Notes: a model not told the origin generated them from the sequence alone. A stretch of 64,000 bases of DNA from Brevibacterium siliguriense (GCF_900105315.1 NZ_LT629766.1:2418001-2482000), one strand, 5' to 3'. Shown: positions 1-10,871, numbered from the stretch's first letter. Made by a program: numbers and translations.

Positions 1-3000
1 CCGATGCGACCTACGTCGAACCCATCGATCCGGAGATCATCGAGACGATCATCGAGAAGGAGCGCCCCGATGCGCTCCTGCCGACCCTCGGTGGACAGAC
101 CGCCCTCAACGCGGCCATTGCGCTGCACGATGCCGGAGTGCTCGAGAAGTACGGCGTCGAACTCATCGGCGCCGACGTCGATGCCATCCAACGCGGTGAG
201 GACCGGCAGAAGTTCAAGGACATCGCCGAGGCCTGCGGCGCCGAGGTGGCCAGGTCCGCCATCTGCCACACCCTCGACGAAGCCCTGGCCGCCGCTGAGG
301 AGCTCAGCTACCCGGTCGTCGTCCGTCCCTCGTTCACCATGGGCGGCCTCGGTTCGGGAATGGCCTACGACGAAGCCGATCTGCGCCGCATCGCCGGCGC
401 CGGCCTGTCCGATTCCATCACCCACGAGGTGCTGCTCGAGGAATCGATCCTCGGGTGGAAGGAATACGAACTCGAGCTCATGCGCGACAACAAGGACAAT
501 GTCGTCGTTGTGTGCTCGATCGAGAACGTCGACCCCGTCGGCGTGCACACCGGTGATTCGATCACCGTGGCCCCGGCGCTGACTCTGACCGACCGAGAAT
601 ACCAGTCGATGCGCGATATCGGCATCGCCATCATCCGCGCCGTCGGCGTGGACACCGGCGGCTGCAACATCCAATTCGCCGTCGACCCGAAGTCCGGACG
701 CATCATCACCATCGAGATGAACCCGCGTGTGTCCCGCTCCTCCGCGCTGGCGTCGAAGGCCACGGGCTTCCCGATCGCGAAGATGGCCGCGAAACTCGCC
801 GTCGGCTACTCGCTCGACGAGATCCCCAACGACATCACGAAGGTCACCCCGGCCAGCTTCGAACCGACCCTGGACTATGTGGTCGTGAAGATCCCGCGCT
901 TCACCTTCGAGAAGTTCCCGGCCGCGGATCCGACCCTGACGACGACGATGAAATCCGTCGGCGAAGTCATGGCCCTGGGGCGCAACTTCACCACTGCGCT
1001 GCAGAAGGCCATGCGCTCACTCGAGCAGAAAGACGCATCCTTCAGCTGGGCCGACCTGCCCGACGTCTCCGACGACGACGTTCGCGAATCCGTGCTCGAA
1101 GCCATCTCGCACGCCACCGCAGACCGCATCCATTCGGTCCAACGCGGACTCGCCGCCGGGCTCAGTGCGGAAGAGGTCTTCGACGCCTGCGAGATCGACC
1201 CCTGGTACCTCGACCAGATCCAGCTCATCAACGAGGTGGCCGCCTACATCCGCGATGCCGACGAACTCGACGAACAGGTCCTGCGGGTCGCGAAGAACCA
1301 CGGCTTCTCCGATGACCAGATCGCGGCCCTGCGTGTCCTCGACACCGGTGTCGTCACCGGCATCCGCCACGCCCTGCGCGTGCGCCCGGTGTTCAAGACC
1401 GTCGATACCTGCGCCGGCGAATTCGAAGCCAAGACCCCGTACCACTACTCGTCCTACGATGCCGAGACCGAGGTCATGCCGCGCGATCGTCCGGCCGTGA
1501 TCATCCTCGGCTCCGGACCGAACCGGATCGGACAGGGCATCGAGTTCGACTATTCGTGCGTCCACGCCACAATGGCGATCGGCTCGGCCGGGTACGAGAC
1601 GATCATGGTCAATTGCAACCCGGAGACCGTGTCGACCGACTACGACACCGCTGATCGCCTGTACTTCGAACCGCTGACGTTCGAAGACGTCATGGAGGTC
1701 TACCATGCCGAGCTCGCCGCCGGCGAGGTCCTCGGCGTCGTGTGCACCCTCGGCGGGCAGACCCCCCTGGGCCTGGCCGACAAGCTCAAGGCCGCAGGCG
1801 TGCCGGTGCTCGGCACCCAGCCCGAAGCCATCGACCTGGCCGAGGACCGCGGAGAGTTCGGCACCGTTCTCGACCGGGCCGGACTCACCGCACCCAAGCA
1901 CGGCACAGCAGTGACCGCTGCGGAAGCCGCAGCGATCGCCGAGAACATCGGCTATCCGGTGCTCGTGCGTCCTTCCTACGTCCTCGGCGGACGCGGAATG
2001 CAGATCGTCTACGACCGCACCCAGCTGCTCGACTATATGGCCAGCGCCACGGAGATCTCGACGGACCGTCCCGTCCTCGTCGACCGGTTCCTCGAAGACG
2101 CCATCGAGATCGACGTCGATGCGCTCTTCGACGGCAACGAGGTCTACATCGGCGGAATCATGGAGCACATCGAGGAGGCTGGAATCCACTCCGGTGACTC
2201 CGCCTGCGTGCTGCCCTCGCTGACCCTGGGCGAAGACGTGCTCGAGCGTGTCCGCCAGGGTACGAAGGCCATCGCCGAGGGTGTGGGTGTGCGCGGACTG
2301 CTCAACATCCAGTTCGCCATCGCCGCCGATGTCCTCCACGTCATCGAAGCGAACCCGAGGGCCTCGCGGACCGTGCCGTTCGTCTCGAAGGCCACGTCGA
2401 CCCAGTTGGCCAAGGCCGCGGCTCTCATCGCAGTGGGCCGTACGATCGACGATCTGCGCGGTGACCTGCTGGCCACGGAAGGTGATGGCTCGACCCTGCC
2501 GCTCGATCATCCGATCGCCGTTAAGGAAGCCGTCCTGCCGTTCCGTCGGTTCACCACTGTCGAAGGCAAGATCGTCGACTCGATCCTCGGACCCGAGATG
2601 CGCTCGACCGGCGAGGTCATGGGCATCGACCACAACTTCCCGACCGCCTTCGCGAAGGGACTGCTCGGAGCATCCGTGAAGCTGCCGACCTCGGGCACGG
2701 TCTTCGTATCGGTGGCCGATCGGGACAAACGCGCGATGGTGCTGCCAGTCAAGGAACTCGTCGACATGGGCTTCGACGTCGTCGCGACCACCGGCACAGC
2801 GGCAGTGCTCTCCCGCTACGGGATCAAGACCACGCAGGTGCACAAGCACTTCGAAGCCGACGCCGAGGACCGCACGGTCATCGACTACCTCACCGCAGGT
2901 ACCATCGACATGGTCATCAACGTGCCCTCGGGTCGACAGGAACGCGCCGATGGATATGAGATCCGAGCGGCCGCGACCGCGAACTCCGTGCCGTTGATCA

Positions 3001-3095
3001 CGACGTTGGCCGAATTCGCCGCCGCAGTGACCTCCCTCGAGGTCATCCGGGACTCGAAGTTCGACGTGCGCAGCCTGCAGGACTGGAGCGCCTGA
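1..3095 (+). CDS. carB: Carbamoyl-phosphate synthase large subunit (5' end outside window)
   Basis: Makes carbamoyl phosphate from ammonia delivered by CarA, bicarbonate and two ATP, feeding pyrimidine and arginine synthesis in the cytosol. The reading frame is open from base 3, and the first visible residues, DATYVEPI, match a point about 60 residues into the family, so only the N-terminal tip is missing; 1030 residues are visible. Two duplicated ATP-grasp halves can be followed: the first ends with [15 protein letters not shown], the second opens with [20 protein letters not shown] and carries [17 protein letters not shown]. The C-terminal allosteric (MGS-like) domain is marked by [14 protein letters not shown]. 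Its TGA overlaps the pyrF ATG by one base (TGATG), so the two are translationally coupled. Identity is very secure. Confidence 0.98.
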   Translation, partial: DATYVEPIDPEIIETIIEKERPDALLPTLGGQTALNAAIALHDAGVLEKYGVELIGADVDAIQRGEDRQKFKDIAEACGAEVARSAICHTLDEALAAAEELSYPVVVRPSFTMGGLGSGMAYDEADLRRIAGAGLSDSITHEVLLEESILGWKEYELELMRDNKDNVVVVCSIENVDPVGVHTGDSITVAPALTLTDREYQSMRDIGIAIIRAVGVDTGGCNIQFAVDPKSGRIITIEMNPRVSRSSALASKATGFPIAKMAAKLAVGYSLDEIPNDITKVTPASFEPTLDYVVVKIPRFTFEKFPAADPTLTTTMKSVGEVMALGRNFTTALQKAMRSLEQKDASFSWADLPDVSDDDVRESVLEAISHATADRIHSVQRGLAAGLSAEEVFDACEIDPWYLDQIQLINEVAAYIRDADELDEQVLRVAKNHGFSDDQIAALRVLDTGVVTGIRHALRVRPVFKTVDTCAGEFEAKTPYHYSSYDAETEVMPRDRPAVIILGSGPNRIGQGIEFDYSCVHATMAIGSAGYETIMVNCNPETVSTDYDTADRLYFEPLTFEDVMEVYHAELAAGEVLGVVCTLGGQTPLGLADKLKAAGVPVLGTQPEAIDLAEDRGEFGTVLDRAGLTAPKHGTAVTAAEAAAIAENIGYPVLVRPSYVLGGRGMQIVYDRTQLLDYMASATEISTDRPVLVDRFLEDAIEIDVDALFDGNEVYIGGIMEHIEEAGIHSGDSACVLPSLTLGEDVLERVRQGTKAIAEGVGVRGLLNIQFAIAADVLHVIEANPRASRTVPFVSKATSTQLAKAAALIAVGRTIDDLRGDLLATEGDGSTLPLDHPIAVKEAVLPFRRFTTVEGKIVDSILGPEMRSTGEVMGIDHNFPTAFAKGLLGASVKLPTSGTVFVSVADRDKRAMVLPVKELVDMGFDVVATTGTAAVLSRYGIKTTQVHKHFEADAEDRTVIDYLTAGTIDMVINVPSGRQERADGYEIRAAATANSVPLITTLAEFAAAVTSLEVIRDSKFDVRSLQDWSA

Positions 3096-3940
3096 TGTTC
3101 GGCACCCGACTGGCAGTCGCCATGGACGAGCACGGACCGCTGTGCGTGGGCATCGACCCGCACGAGCATCTGCTGGCCTCCTGGGGGCTGCCGGCCACCG
3201 CCGCAGGCGTCCGGGAGTTCGCCCTCCGCACGGTCTCCGAACTCAAGGGCTCGGTGGCCGCGGTGAAGCCGCAGTCGGCGTTCTTCGAACAGTACGGCTC
3301 CGCCGGAGTCGCCGCTCTGGAAGAGACCCTGGCCGCGGCCAGGGATGCGGGGCTGCTCACCGTTCTCGACATCAAACGCGGCGATATCGGGTCGACCATG
3401 GGTGCCTACGCGAAGGCCTACCTCGACCCCGCCTCGGCGCTGGCTGCGGACTCGATCACGGTCTCGCCCTACCTCGGGTTCGGGGCCCTGGAACCGGCGT
3501 TCGAACTTGCGGCCGCCCACGGCAAAGGCATATTCGTCCTTGCCCTGACCTCGAACCCGGAAGGTGCCGAGGTCCAGCACGCCGCGAGAGATGGTGATTC
3601 GGTGGCGGGCTCGATCGTGTCCCGCGTGCGGCAGCGCAATGCTCAGGCACTGGTTTCGGCCGATGGGCTCGGTCCCTTCGGACTCGTCGTCGGGGCGACC
3701 ATCGGCACGGCCGCCCAAGACCTGGGATTCGATCCCAGCGACTGCGGGGGACCGATCCTCGCCCCGGGCGTCGGCGCACAGGGCGCCGGCAGGGCCGAGC
3801 TGCGTGCGGTCTTCGGCGACCGAGCCCTGGCTTCGGGACAGGTGCTCGCCACCGCGTCCCGGGCAGTGCTCGGTGCCGGGCCCGAGGGACTGGCCGACTC
3901 CGCAGCCGCGCTCAACCGCGCGCTGACGGCAGCGGACTGA
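3095..3940 (+). CDS. pyrF: Orotidine 5'-phosphate decarboxylase
   Basis: Decarboxylates OMP to UMP, the last step of de novo pyrimidine synthesis. The 281-residue protein has the catalytic signature LDIKRGDIGSTMGAYAKAYL at about residues 91-110, with D92, K94 and D97 in the DxKxxD arrangement. The length and the GDIGSTMGAYAKAYL segment are typical of the longer actinobacterial (type 2) enzyme rather than the short E. coli type. The phosphate-binding region near the C-terminus reads APGVGAQGAG. The start is fixed by the one-base TGATG overlap with carB. It is the last gene of the pyrimidine run; an inverted repeat follows. Confidence 0.97.
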   Translation: MFGTRLAVAMDEHGPLCVGIDPHEHLLASWGLPATAAGVREFALRTVSELKGSVAAVKPQSAFFEQYGSAGVAALEETLAAARDAGLLTVLDIKRGDIGSTMGAYAKAYLDPASALAADSITVSPYLGFGALEPAFELAAAHGKGIFVLALTSNPEGAEVQHAARDGDSVAGSIVSRVRQRNAQALVSADGLGPFGLVVGATIGTAAQDLGFDPSDCGGPILAPGVGAQGAGRAELRAVFGDRALASGQVLATASRAVLGAGPEGLADSAAALNRALTAAD

Positions 3941-3972
3941 GCCTGGGCTTCGGATCGCAGGACTGTCAGAGG

Positions 3973-3999
3973 CATCCGGATCCGACGGTCATCCGGATG
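3973..3999 (+). terminator. Stem-loop after pyrF
   Basis: A perfect 9-bp inverted repeat (CATCCGGAT at 3973-3981, ATCCGGATG at 3991-3999) with a 9-nt loop lies 33 nt past the pyrF stop. There is no T-tract, so termination is inferred from position only. Confidence 0.4.
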
Positions 4000-4063
4000 G
4001 TGGATTCCGGCTCGCCACGCCATAAATTTCTGCTGATATCGCCTCTCGGCAGGGATTTTGTCT

Positions 4064-4069
4064 TAGACT
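4064..4069 (+). promoter_or_regulatory. Probable -10 element of mihF
   Basis: TAGACT matches the actinobacterial TAnnnT -10 pattern. With a start about 7 nt downstream it would give a leader of roughly 40 nt before the GTG of mihF, which has its own ribosome binding site. The -10 lies inside a short inverted repeat (TGTCT ... AGACA). Confidence 0.5.
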
Positions 4070-4115
4070 GAGACAACTTCCCTACCTGCCCGTTCATGGT
4101 GACAGAGGAGACAAA

Positions 4116-4427
4116 GTGGCACTCGAACCGTTGACCCCGCAACAGCGTTCCGCTGCGTTGGACAAAGCGTTCAAGGCGCGTCAGGCACGAGCCGAAGTGA
4201 AGTCGGCGCTGAAGACCGGCGATACCGATCTCGCGGCCGTGCTCAAGAAGGCAGCAGGCGACGAAGCACTGGCGAAGATGCGCGTGCTCGATCTGCTCAG
4301 GGCTCTGCCCGGAGTCGGCGACCGGCGAGCCGAAGCCGCCATGGAAGAGGTCGGCATCGCCACCTCTCGGCGGATCAAGGGTCTCGGCGTGCACCAGAAG
4401 TCCGCCTTGTTGGAGAAATATTCCTGA
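4116..4427 (+). CDS. mihF: Integration host factor, actinobacterial type
   Basis: Small basic nucleoid protein that binds and bends DNA; the actinobacterial family (mIHF/sIHF) is unrelated to the HU-like IHF of proteobacteria and is essential in Mycobacterium. The 103-residue protein has the family's layout: a charged N-terminal helix ([20 protein letters not shown]) and a helix-two turns-helix segment [20 protein letters not shown] followed by [14 protein letters not shown]. The GTG start is chosen because GAGGAG lies 6 nt upstream (4105-4110). The position between pyrF and gmk is the conserved actinobacterial context. It has its own likely promoter at 4064. Confidence 0.95.
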   Translation: MALEPLTPQQRSAALDKAFKARQARAEVKSALKTGDTDLAAVLKKAAGDEALAKMRVLDLLRALPGVGDRRAEAAMEEVGIATSRRIKGLGVHQKSALLEKYS

Positions 4428-4446
4428 GTGTGACAACCTCAGATCT

Positions 4447-5010
4447 GTGAACAATCGACTCACCGTCCTCGCGGGTCCGACCGCCGTCGGAAAAGGCACC
4501 ATCAGCACCTATATTCGGCAGAACCACCCCGAGGTCTGGTTCTCAGTGTCGGCCACTACCAGGCCCAGACGTCCCGGTGAGATCGATGGTGTTCATTATC
4601 ACTTCCTGACCGACGACGCCTTCGACGCACTCATCGCCGAGGATCGACTGCTCGAATACGCGGTCGTCCACGGACGCCACCGCTACGGCACACCCTCGGC
4701 TCCTGTGGAGGAGAAGCTCGACGAGGGAATTCCGGCGCTGCTCGAGATCGATCTGCAGGGTGCGCGCCAGGTGAAAGAGAAGATGCCCGACGCCCGCTTC
4801 GTCTTCCTCGCCCCGCCCAGCTGGGAGGAGCTCGTGTCCCGGTTGACCGGTCGGGGCACCGAAACCGAGGAGGAGCAGCAGCGGCGTCTGATCACCGCCG
4901 AACGTGAATTGGCCGCCGAATCGGAGTTCGACGTGACCATCGTGAACGACCACGTTCGCACTGCGGCCGAAGAACTCCTATCATTGATGGGTATATCCAC
5001 TTCCGATTAG
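4447..5010 (+). CDS. gmk: Guanylate kinase
   Basis: Phosphorylates GMP (and dGMP) to GDP with ATP. The 187-residue sequence starts with a P-loop, [10 protein letters not shown] at residues 10-19, and carries the GMP-binding stretch [20 protein letters not shown] and the YGT motif ([11 protein letters not shown]). The length is typical. The GTG at 4447 lies 20 nt after mihF and has no clear Shine-Dalgarno sequence; CAGATC just upstream is a poor -10, so this start's mode of translation is open. The stop is immediately followed by the rpoZ ATG. Confidence 0.97.
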   Translation: MNNRLTVLAGPTAVGKGTISTYIRQNHPEVWFSVSATTRPRRPGEIDGVHYHFLTDDAFDALIAEDRLLEYAVVHGRHRYGTPSAPVEEKLDEGIPALLEIDLQGARQVKEKMPDARFVFLAPPSWEELVSRLTGRGTETEEEQQRRLITAERELAAESEFDVTIVNDHVRTAAEELLSLMGISTSD

Positions 5011-5358
5011 ATGGGAATCTCCTTGCCCGCACAGCCTGAAGGCATCACTAATCCTCCGATCGACGATCTGCTGGGCGTGACCGGTTCGAAGTACGAACTG
5101 GTCTCGATCGCGGCAAAGCGCGCCCGTCAGATCAATTCGTACTACGCCCAGCTGCAGGAGGGACTGCTCGAGAACGTCGGTCCGCTCGTCACGCCCGGCA
5201 CCAACGAGAAGCCTCTGTCGATCGCTCTGCGTGAGGTCAACGAGTCGAAGATCGTCGCCCGCGAGGTCTCCGAAGCCGACTTCATCCAGGCCGCACCCGA
5301 GGCCGAAGCCACCGCTCCTGTGAGCAACGACGGCGCGATCGACTTCAGCGACCAGTGA
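5011..5358 (+). CDS. rpoZ: DNA-directed RNA polymerase omega subunit
   Basis: Small subunit that helps assemble and stabilise the RNA polymerase beta' subunit. The core [19 protein letters not shown] (about residues 30-48) is the family signature, preceded by a short actinobacterial extension; [14 protein letters not shown] is the second conserved block. The 115-residue length with an acidic, Ala-rich tail fits the actinobacterial form. The ATG directly abuts the gmk stop and no Shine-Dalgarno sequence is visible, so coupling to gmk is likely. The end overlaps coaBC by four bases (GTGA). Confidence 0.95.
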   Translation: MGISLPAQPEGITNPPIDDLLGVTGSKYELVSIAAKRARQINSYYAQLQEGLLENVGPLVTPGTNEKPLSIALREVNESKIVAREVSEADFIQAAPEAEATAPVSNDGAIDFSDQ

Positions 5359-6635
5359 GAATCGTACTCGGCGTCGCCGGTGGGATCGCCGCGTATAAGG
5401 CGGCACACATCATCCGGCGACTCCGGGAGCTCGAACACAGCGTCAAGGTCGTCCCGACGGCCAACGCGCTGAAGTTCATCGGTGCCCCCACCCTCGAGGC
5501 CCTGTCCGGCCAGACGGTGACCACCGACGTCTTCGACGAGGTCGACACCGTCAACCATGTCCGGATCGGGCAGGCGGCCGAACTCGTCATCATCGCCCCC
5601 GCAACCGCCGACCTCATCGCGAAGATCGCCGCCGGACGGGCCGACGATCTGCTCACCGCCTCCGTGCTCACCACCACCGCCGAGGTGGTCGTGGCTCCGG
5701 CCATGCACACGGAGATGTGGCTCAATCCCGCCACCGTGGCCAACATCGCGACCCTGCGCTCCCGCGGCATCCACGTCCTCGACCCCGCAGTCGGGCGTCT
5801 CACCGGCCCCGATTCCGGTCCCGGACGTCTGCCGGAACCCGAAGACATCGTCGACTACGCACTCTCGGTCAAGAACGGCGCAGCCGGTGATCCGACAGCC
5901 GCGGCCACCTTTGCTCGCGGTGACCTGGAGGGTCGCCACATCGTCATCAGCGCCGGCGGCACCCGGGAGCCGCTCGACCCAGTGCGGTTCCTCGGCAACC
6001 GCTCCTCGGGGAAGCAGGGCATCGCCCTCGCCAAGGCCGCTCATGCCGCAGGCGCGCACGTCGAGCTCGTCGCCGCGAACATCGATACCGGTCTGCTGTC
6101 AGTGCTGCCCGCCGACATCACGATCACGCCGGTCGAATCCACTCTCGAGCTGCAGGAAGCGATGCATTCGGCTCAGGAGCGTGCCGATGCCATCATCATG
6201 GCCGCAGCCGTCGCAGACTACCGGCCCGCCGAAACCACGGACTCGAAGATGAAGAAGTCCGGGGACGAGGGGCTGACCCTGCGCCTCGTGCAGAACCCGG
6301 ATATCCTGCGCGGACTCGTCGACGAACGCAGTCGGCAGACCGGACTGAGCCAACAGATCATCGTCGGCTTCGCCGCGGAGACCGGCGATGCCGACACGAC
6401 CGCCCTCGACTACGCGCGGTCCAAATTCCTGCGCAAGGGCGTCGACCTGCTCGTGTTCAACGACGTCTCCGACGACCGTGCCTTCGGCCACGATGACACC
6501 AAGGTCCAGATCATCACCTCCGACCGCGGTGACGTCACCGTCGGTGAGGAATTCCTCGGGTCGAAGGACCATGTTTCACAAAAGGTCATCGCGACCCTGT
6601 CCGACAAGTTCACCCACGTAGAATCGACAACGTGA
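5355..6635 (+). CDS. coaBC: Bifunctional phosphopantothenoylcysteine decarboxylase / phosphopantothenate-cysteine ligase
   Basis: Catalyses two steps of CoA synthesis: ligation of cysteine to 4'-phosphopantothenate (CoaB, C-terminal) and FMN-dependent decarboxylation to 4'-phosphopantetheine (CoaC, N-terminal). The flavoprotein half opens with [14 protein letters not shown] and has [19 protein letters not shown] with the active-site His, then PAMHTEMW, the actinobacterial version of the PAMN motif. The synthetase half starts near residue 190 with [20 protein letters not shown] and includes AAVADYRP and a KMKK lysine motif. At 426 residues it is full length. The GTG overlaps the rpoZ stop by four bases. 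The metK promoter lies inside its last codons. Confidence 0.97.
   Translation: MRIVLGVAGGIAAYKAAHIIRRLRELEHSVKVVPTANALKFIGAPTLEALSGQTVTTDVFDEVDTVNHVRIGQAAELVIIAPATADLIAKIAAGRADDLLTASVLTTTAEVVVAPAMHTEMWLNPATVANIATLRSRGIHVLDPAVGRLTGPDSGPGRLPEPEDIVDYALSVKNGAAGDPTAAATFARGDLEGRHIVISAGGTREPLDPVRFLGNRSSGKQGIALAKAAHAAGAHVELVAANIDTGLLSVLPADITITPVESTLELQEAMHSAQERADAIIMAAAVADYRPAETTDSKMKKSGDEGLTLRLVQNPDILRGLVDERSRQTGLSQQIIVGFAAETGDADTTALDYARSKFLRKGVDLLVFNDVSDDRAFGHDDTKVQIITSDRGDVTVGEEFLGSKDHVSQKVIATLSDKFTHVESTT
6619..6624 (+). promoter_or_regulatory. -10 element for leaderless metK
   Basis: TAGAAT inside the 3' end of coaBC begins 13 nt before the metK GTG, so transcription starting about 7 nt after it would begin at or next to the start codon. 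No Shine-Dalgarno sequence is present in the spacer CGACAAC. Confidence 0.65.
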
Positions 6636-7837
6636 CACACACAAATCTGCGTTTCTTCTCATCCGAGTCAGTCACCGAGGGACATCCCGACAAGATCTGC
6701 GACCAGATCAGCGATGCGGTGCTCGACGACCTGCTCAGTCAGGATCCCAACGCCAAAGTGGCCGTGGAGACCATGGTCACCACCGGTCTGGTCCACGTCG
6801 CCGGTGAGGTGAATACGGCCGCATACGCCGATGTCGCCGGAATCGTGCGCAGCCTCATCACCGGAATCGGCTACGACTCCTCCGACACCGGCTTCGACGG
6901 ACACTCCTGCGGGGTCTCCGTATCGATCGGCAGCCAGTCCACGGACATCCACTCCGGTGTGACGAACCCGCTGGACTTCCGTGAGGCCGTCGAATCCTCC
7001 GACCACGGCACCAGCCTCGGAGCCGGAGACCAGGGACTGATGTTCGGCTATGCCGACAACTCCACCGATGTGCTCATGCCGCTGCCCATCCACCTGGCCT
7101 CCCGGATGGCGGAGCAGCTCTCGGAGGTGCGCAAGTCCGGTCGACTCGACTACCTGCGCCCCGACGGAAAGACTCAGCTGACACTCGGCTACGACGGCAA
7201 TGAAGCCGTGTCGATCGAGAACGTCGTCGTCTCCACCCAGCACTCGGCTGAGGCCAGCCAGTCCCAGCTGCATACGGAGATCAAGGAACTCGTCATCGAC
7301 CCGGTGATCGCCGACTCCGGTCTCGACACCTCGGGCGCGAACATCCACATCAATCCCGCCGGCCCGTTCGTCACGGGCGGGCCGATGGGCGATGCCGGTC
7401 TGACCGGGCGGAAGATCATCGTCGACACATACGGCGGATTCTCCCGGCACGGAGGCGGTGCGTTCTCCGGCAAGGACCCCTCGAAGGTCGATCGTTCCGC
7501 GGCCTACGCGATGCGCTGGGTGGCGAAGAACGTCGTCGCCGCCGGTCTCGCCGCGCGTGCCGAAGTGCAGGTGTCCTATGCGATCGGCCGTGTCGACCCG
7601 ATGGGACTGTACGTCGAGACCTTCGGAACGGAGAAAGTCGACCCGAACGCGATCTCCCGGGCCATCCGCGAGGTCTTCGACCTCCGCCCGGCGATGATCA
7701 TCCAGGAACTCAACCTGCTGCGCCCGATCTACTCGCAGACCTCGACCTACGGCCACTTCGGCCGTGAACTGCCCGACTTCACCTGGGAGGTCACGGACCG
7801 CGCCGAGGATCTGCTGCGCGCCGTGTCCTCGAACTGA
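6632..7837 (+). CDS. metK: S-adenosylmethionine synthetase
   Basis: Forms SAM from methionine and ATP as a homotetramer. The 401-residue protein is full length. The N-terminal [20 protein letters not shown], the [12 protein letters not shown] loop and the C-terminal [19 protein letters not shown] phosphate-binding signature are all intact. The GTG at 6632 follows directly on a TAGAAT hexamer with no ribosome binding site, so it is probably read from a leaderless transcript as well as from coaBC read-through; it overlaps the coaBC stop by four bases. Confidence 0.98.
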   Translation: MTHTNLRFFSSESVTEGHPDKICDQISDAVLDDLLSQDPNAKVAVETMVTTGLVHVAGEVNTAAYADVAGIVRSLITGIGYDSSDTGFDGHSCGVSVSIGSQSTDIHSGVTNPLDFREAVESSDHGTSLGAGDQGLMFGYADNSTDVLMPLPIHLASRMAEQLSEVRKSGRLDYLRPDGKTQLTLGYDGNEAVSIENVVVSTQHSAEASQSQLHTEIKELVIDPVIADSGLDTSGANIHINPAGPFVTGGPMGDAGLTGRKIIVDTYGGFSRHGGGAFSGKDPSKVDRSAAYAMRWVAKNVVAAGLAARAEVQVSYAIGRVDPMGLYVETFGTEKVDPNAISRAIREVFDLRPAMIIQELNLLRPIYSQTSTYGHFGRELPDFTWEVTDRAEDLLRAVSSN

Positions 7838-7849
7838 TCTGTCGTCGGC

Positions 7850-9904
7850 GTGGACGAACCCCTCCCGATCGACACCGGAACCTCGGCCGAGGGCCAGGTG
7901 CCCCTGGCCCCGACCGATCCGGTCGCCAGAGTGCTCATCGACCACCCCGTCCCGCACTTGGCACGGACCTTCGACTACGCGGTCCCGGAGAAGCTCGCCG
8001 AGGCGGCCCTGCCCGGTGTGCGGGTGCGGGTGAAGTTCGCCGGGAAGCTGCGTGACGGCTATCTGCTCGAACGCGTCGACTCATCGGACCACATCGGGCC
8101 CTTGGCGACGATCCAACGCATCAGCGGACCCGTCCAGGTGCTCAGTGAGGATCTGCTCGCCCTGAGCGAAGCGGTCGCCCGTCGCTACGGCGGCACACTC
8201 GCTGATGTGCTCCGCCTAGCAATCCCTCCGCGTCACGCCCGCGGGGAGAAGGCCGTGCTCAAGGCGGAGAAAGCCGGGACACCGGCTGCGCCGGACAATG
8301 CGGAGACCGACAATCCTGCGGCCAGCGAGAACTACGGATCGTCAGATGATCCGCAGCTGGTGGGCCGCCTCGGCGAGTGGGTTCTCGCAGCGGGGGAGGA
8401 ACTCACGGCCGTGGATCCTGTGGCACCGCCTCGGCGCAGGGCCCTAGCCTGCACTCCCGGGGCGACTCCGGGACTCAGCTGGATCCGCGCTGGACTCGAT
8501 GCCGCACGGACGACGCTCGAAACAGGCCGATCCGTGCTCTGGCTCGTGCCCGACCATCGAGAGCTCGCGGTGCTCCATTCGGCTCTCACCAGCGCCGGGA
8601 TCGCGGAGATCTCAGTGCTCAGCGCCGACCAGTCACCGGAGCTGAGGTGGCAGGCCTGGCTGCGCGGACTGCTCGGACACACTAGGATCACGATCGGCAC
8701 GCGAGCAGCGGCCTTCGCACCCGTCGCCGACCTCGGCCTCATCATCTGCACCGATGACGCGAACCTCAACTTCCTCGACCAGCACGCCCCCTACCCGCAT
8801 GCCCGGGAGGTCTGCCTGCTTCGGACGACGATCGAGGACACCGAACTGTTCTTCGTCTCTACCGACCGCAGCGCCGAAGTGCAGCGGCTCGTCGAAATCG
8901 GCTGGCTGGCCGACGTCACACCGGTCGGTCCGGCCAGACGTCATGCCGCACCGGTCGTCTTCGTCCCCGACGAGGACCGAGATCCCTTCGCCTGGCAGCG
9001 CATCCCCAGCCGGGCCTGGCAGATCATGCGCACGGCCCTGCGCCCGCGTCCCCGCGACGGGGGAGTGCCCGGCCCGGTGCTCGTGCAGGTGCCGCGGGCC
9101 GGCTACTATCCGGTCTTCGCCTGTGCCCGCTGCCAGGAAGTCGCTCGCTGCCCGCAATGCCAAGCGACGCTGACGACACAATCGGAGGTCGGTCCCTTCG
9201 CCTGCCGGTCCTGCGGCTATCATTCGGAGACCTTCAGCTGCCAACGCTGCCGCTCGCACCAAGTCCGGTCGATCGTGCGCGGACGGGCCCGCACCGTCGA
9301 AGAGCTCGCCCGAGCTCTGCCGGACATCGAGATCGTCGAATCCGGAGGCGATCACATCTCCACCGCCCTCGACGAGTCCCCGCGACTCGTGGTGGCCACG
9401 ACGGGGGCCGAACCCTATGCGCTCGGCGGATACGCTGCAGCGATCCTCCTGGACTCGCTGTGGCCGGGACCGTGGATGAAGTCGATCGACGAAAGCGTGG
9501 CACGCCGACTGCGCGCGGCCTCCCTCGTCCGCTCACGCGATGACGGGGGAGCCGTCTACCTCGGCGACGAAGACGAACTCATCCGGCAGACCCTGACCGC
9601 ATTCGACCCCACGACCTTCATGTCACGGCAGCTGAGAGACCGAAAGGTCCTCGGCTTCCCGCCCTACCGACGAATCCTCGAACTCACGGGAGCTGGTGCC
9701 GACATCGATGAGGTGATCGGAGAGATCGGAGAGGTGGAGGAGCTCCTGCGCGAGGATGCCGAGGACGGGCAGCGCAGCGTCAGCGCCTACCCGTTCTCCG
9801 CCGGAGACCGGGTCGGGACAAGAGTGGCCGAGATCATCGCGTCGCGCTCGGCGAAGAAGCAGCCGCAGGTGCGAGCGCGCATCGATGCTCCCCGGTCGCT
9901 GTGA
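7850..9904 (+). CDS. priA: PriA-like replication restart protein lacking helicase motifs
   Basis: Family member of the primosomal protein N' that recognises stalled forks for DnaB reloading. The 684-residue protein keeps the N-terminal 3'-OH-binding domain (VARVLIDHPVPHLARTFDYA at about residues 24-43) and a zinc-binding Cys array (CARCQEVARCPQCQ, then CRSCGYH and CQRCRSH). The usual Walker A of the helicase core is absent: the aligned region reads PGATPGLSWIRAGLDAART with no GKT, and no DEEH box is seen. This matches the degenerate PriA of mycobacteria and other actinobacteria, so ATP-driven unwinding is unlikely. The GTG start lies 12 nt after metK without a clear ribosome binding site. It is followed by fmt. 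Confidence 0.93.
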   Translation: MDEPLPIDTGTSAEGQVPLAPTDPVARVLIDHPVPHLARTFDYAVPEKLAEAALPGVRVRVKFAGKLRDGYLLERVDSSDHIGPLATIQRISGPVQVLSEDLLALSEAVARRYGGTLADVLRLAIPPRHARGEKAVLKAEKAGTPAAPDNAETDNPAASENYGSSDDPQLVGRLGEWVLAAGEELTAVDPVAPPRRRALACTPGATPGLSWIRAGLDAARTTLETGRSVLWLVPDHRELAVLHSALTSAGIAEISVLSADQSPELRWQAWLRGLLGHTRITIGTRAAAFAPVADLGLIICTDDANLNFLDQHAPYPHAREVCLLRTTIEDTELFFVSTDRSAEVQRLVEIGWLADVTPVGPARRHAAPVVFVPDEDRDPFAWQRIPSRAWQIMRTALRPRPRDGGVPGPVLVQVPRAGYYPVFACARCQEVARCPQCQATLTTQSEVGPFACRSCGYHSETFSCQRCRSHQVRSIVRGRARTVEELARALPDIEIVESGGDHISTALDESPRLVVATTGAEPYALGGYAAAILLDSLWPGPWMKSIDESVARRLRAASLVRSRDDGGAVYLGDEDELIRQTLTAFDPTTFMSRQLRDRKVLGFPPYRRILELTGAGADIDEVIGEIGEVEELLREDAEDGQRSVSAYPFSAGDRVGTRVAEIIASRSAKKQPQVRARIDAPRSL

Positions 9905-9920
9905 TGGAACGGCGAACCAG

Positions 9921-9926
9921 TAGAAT
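9921..9926 (+). promoter_or_regulatory. -10 element for leaderless fmt
   Basis: TAGAAT begins 13 nt before the GTG chosen for fmt (9934). The spacer CCAAATC holds no ribosome binding site. Confidence 0.6.
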
Positions 9927-9933
9927 CCAAATC

Positions 9934-10866
9934 GTGGATATCGTCTTCGCAGGCACCCCTGATGTCGCAGTTCCGGCTCTCGAGGCCCTAGCCGAATCGG
10001 ACCACCGCATCCGTGCGGTGCTCACCCGACCCGATGCGCCCGTGGGACGGAAAAGAGTCCTCACTCCGTCACCGGTGAAGACCCGTGCTCTCGAGCTCGG
10101 ACTGCCCATCATCGAAGCCGGTCGACTGCGCGGCGACGTCATCGCCCAGCTGCGGGACCTCGACGTCGATGCCGTCGCGGTCGTCGCCTTCGGCGCCATC
10201 GCCGGACCAGCCGCACTCGAGACCGCCCGCCTCGGTTGGTTCAACCTCCACTTCTCTCTGCTGCCGGCCTACCGCGGGGCCGCTCCCGTCCAACGCGCAC
10301 TCATCGCCGGTGAGACAACCAGCGGAGTCAGTGTGTTCCGCATCGATGCAGGCATGGACACCGGACCCGTGCTGCGCCGACTCGAACTGCCGCTCGACCA
10401 CCCCGACGTCGCCTCGGCACTCGAGGACTATGCGCACCGAGGTGCTCCCGAGCTCGTCGCCGCCTTCGACGAACTGGCCGCCGGCACCGCCAGCGAGACC
10501 CCGCAGACCGGAGAGTCCAGCCATGCGGAGAAGATCACCGTCACCGACGCCCACCTCGACCTGTGCGCACCCGCCGCCCAGGTCATCGACCGCGCACGCG
10601 GAACCAGCCCCGCACCGGGACCGTGGGTGGAGCTCGACGGCAAGAGGACGAAGCTCTTCGGACTCACACCCGCTCCCGAGGTGACTGCCTCCGGCGCCGT
10701 CGGCGAACTGACCACTTGGCAGCAGCAGCCGGTGCTGCGCTGCGGCGACGGCTGGGTCCGAGTCGAGGAGATCCAGCCCTTCGGCAAGTCCCGGATGGCC
10801 ACGGTCGACTTCCTGCGCGGCCGTTCGGACGTGACCTTCGACCCCTATACCGAAGAGGAAGCTTAA
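9934..10866 (+). CDS. fmt: Methionyl-tRNA formyltransferase
   Basis: Formylates initiator Met-tRNA with 10-formyltetrahydrofolate. The 310-residue protein begins MDIVFAGTPDVAVPALEAL. The catalytic residues fall at N104, H106 and D142 (FNLHFSLLPAYRGAAPVQ, then DAGMDTGPVL), with SLLP at 108-111. An in-frame GTG at 9901 would add 11 residues, but that extension is not family-like. The GTG at 9934 both matches the family N-terminus and sits 13 nt downstream of a TAGAAT hexamer, suggesting a leaderless message. It ends 5 nt before rsmB. Confidence 0.95.
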   Translation: MDIVFAGTPDVAVPALEALAESDHRIRAVLTRPDAPVGRKRVLTPSPVKTRALELGLPIIEAGRLRGDVIAQLRDLDVDAVAVVAFGAIAGPAALETARLGWFNLHFSLLPAYRGAAPVQRALIAGETTSGVSVFRIDAGMDTGPVLRRLELPLDHPDVASALEDYAHRGAPELVAAFDELAAGTASETPQTGESSHAEKITVTDAHLDLCAPAAQVIDRARGTSPAPGPWVELDGKRTKLFGLTPAPEVTASGAVGELTTWQQQPVLRCGDGWVRVEEIQPFGKSRMATVDFLRGRSDVTFDPYTEEEA

Positions 10867-10871
10867 GATCC

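Noticed and set aside
1017..2849. 610-codon open frame on the - strand opposite carB
   Set aside because: It mirrors carB codon structure, has no recognisable domain, and is the usual antisense shadow of a high-G+C gene.
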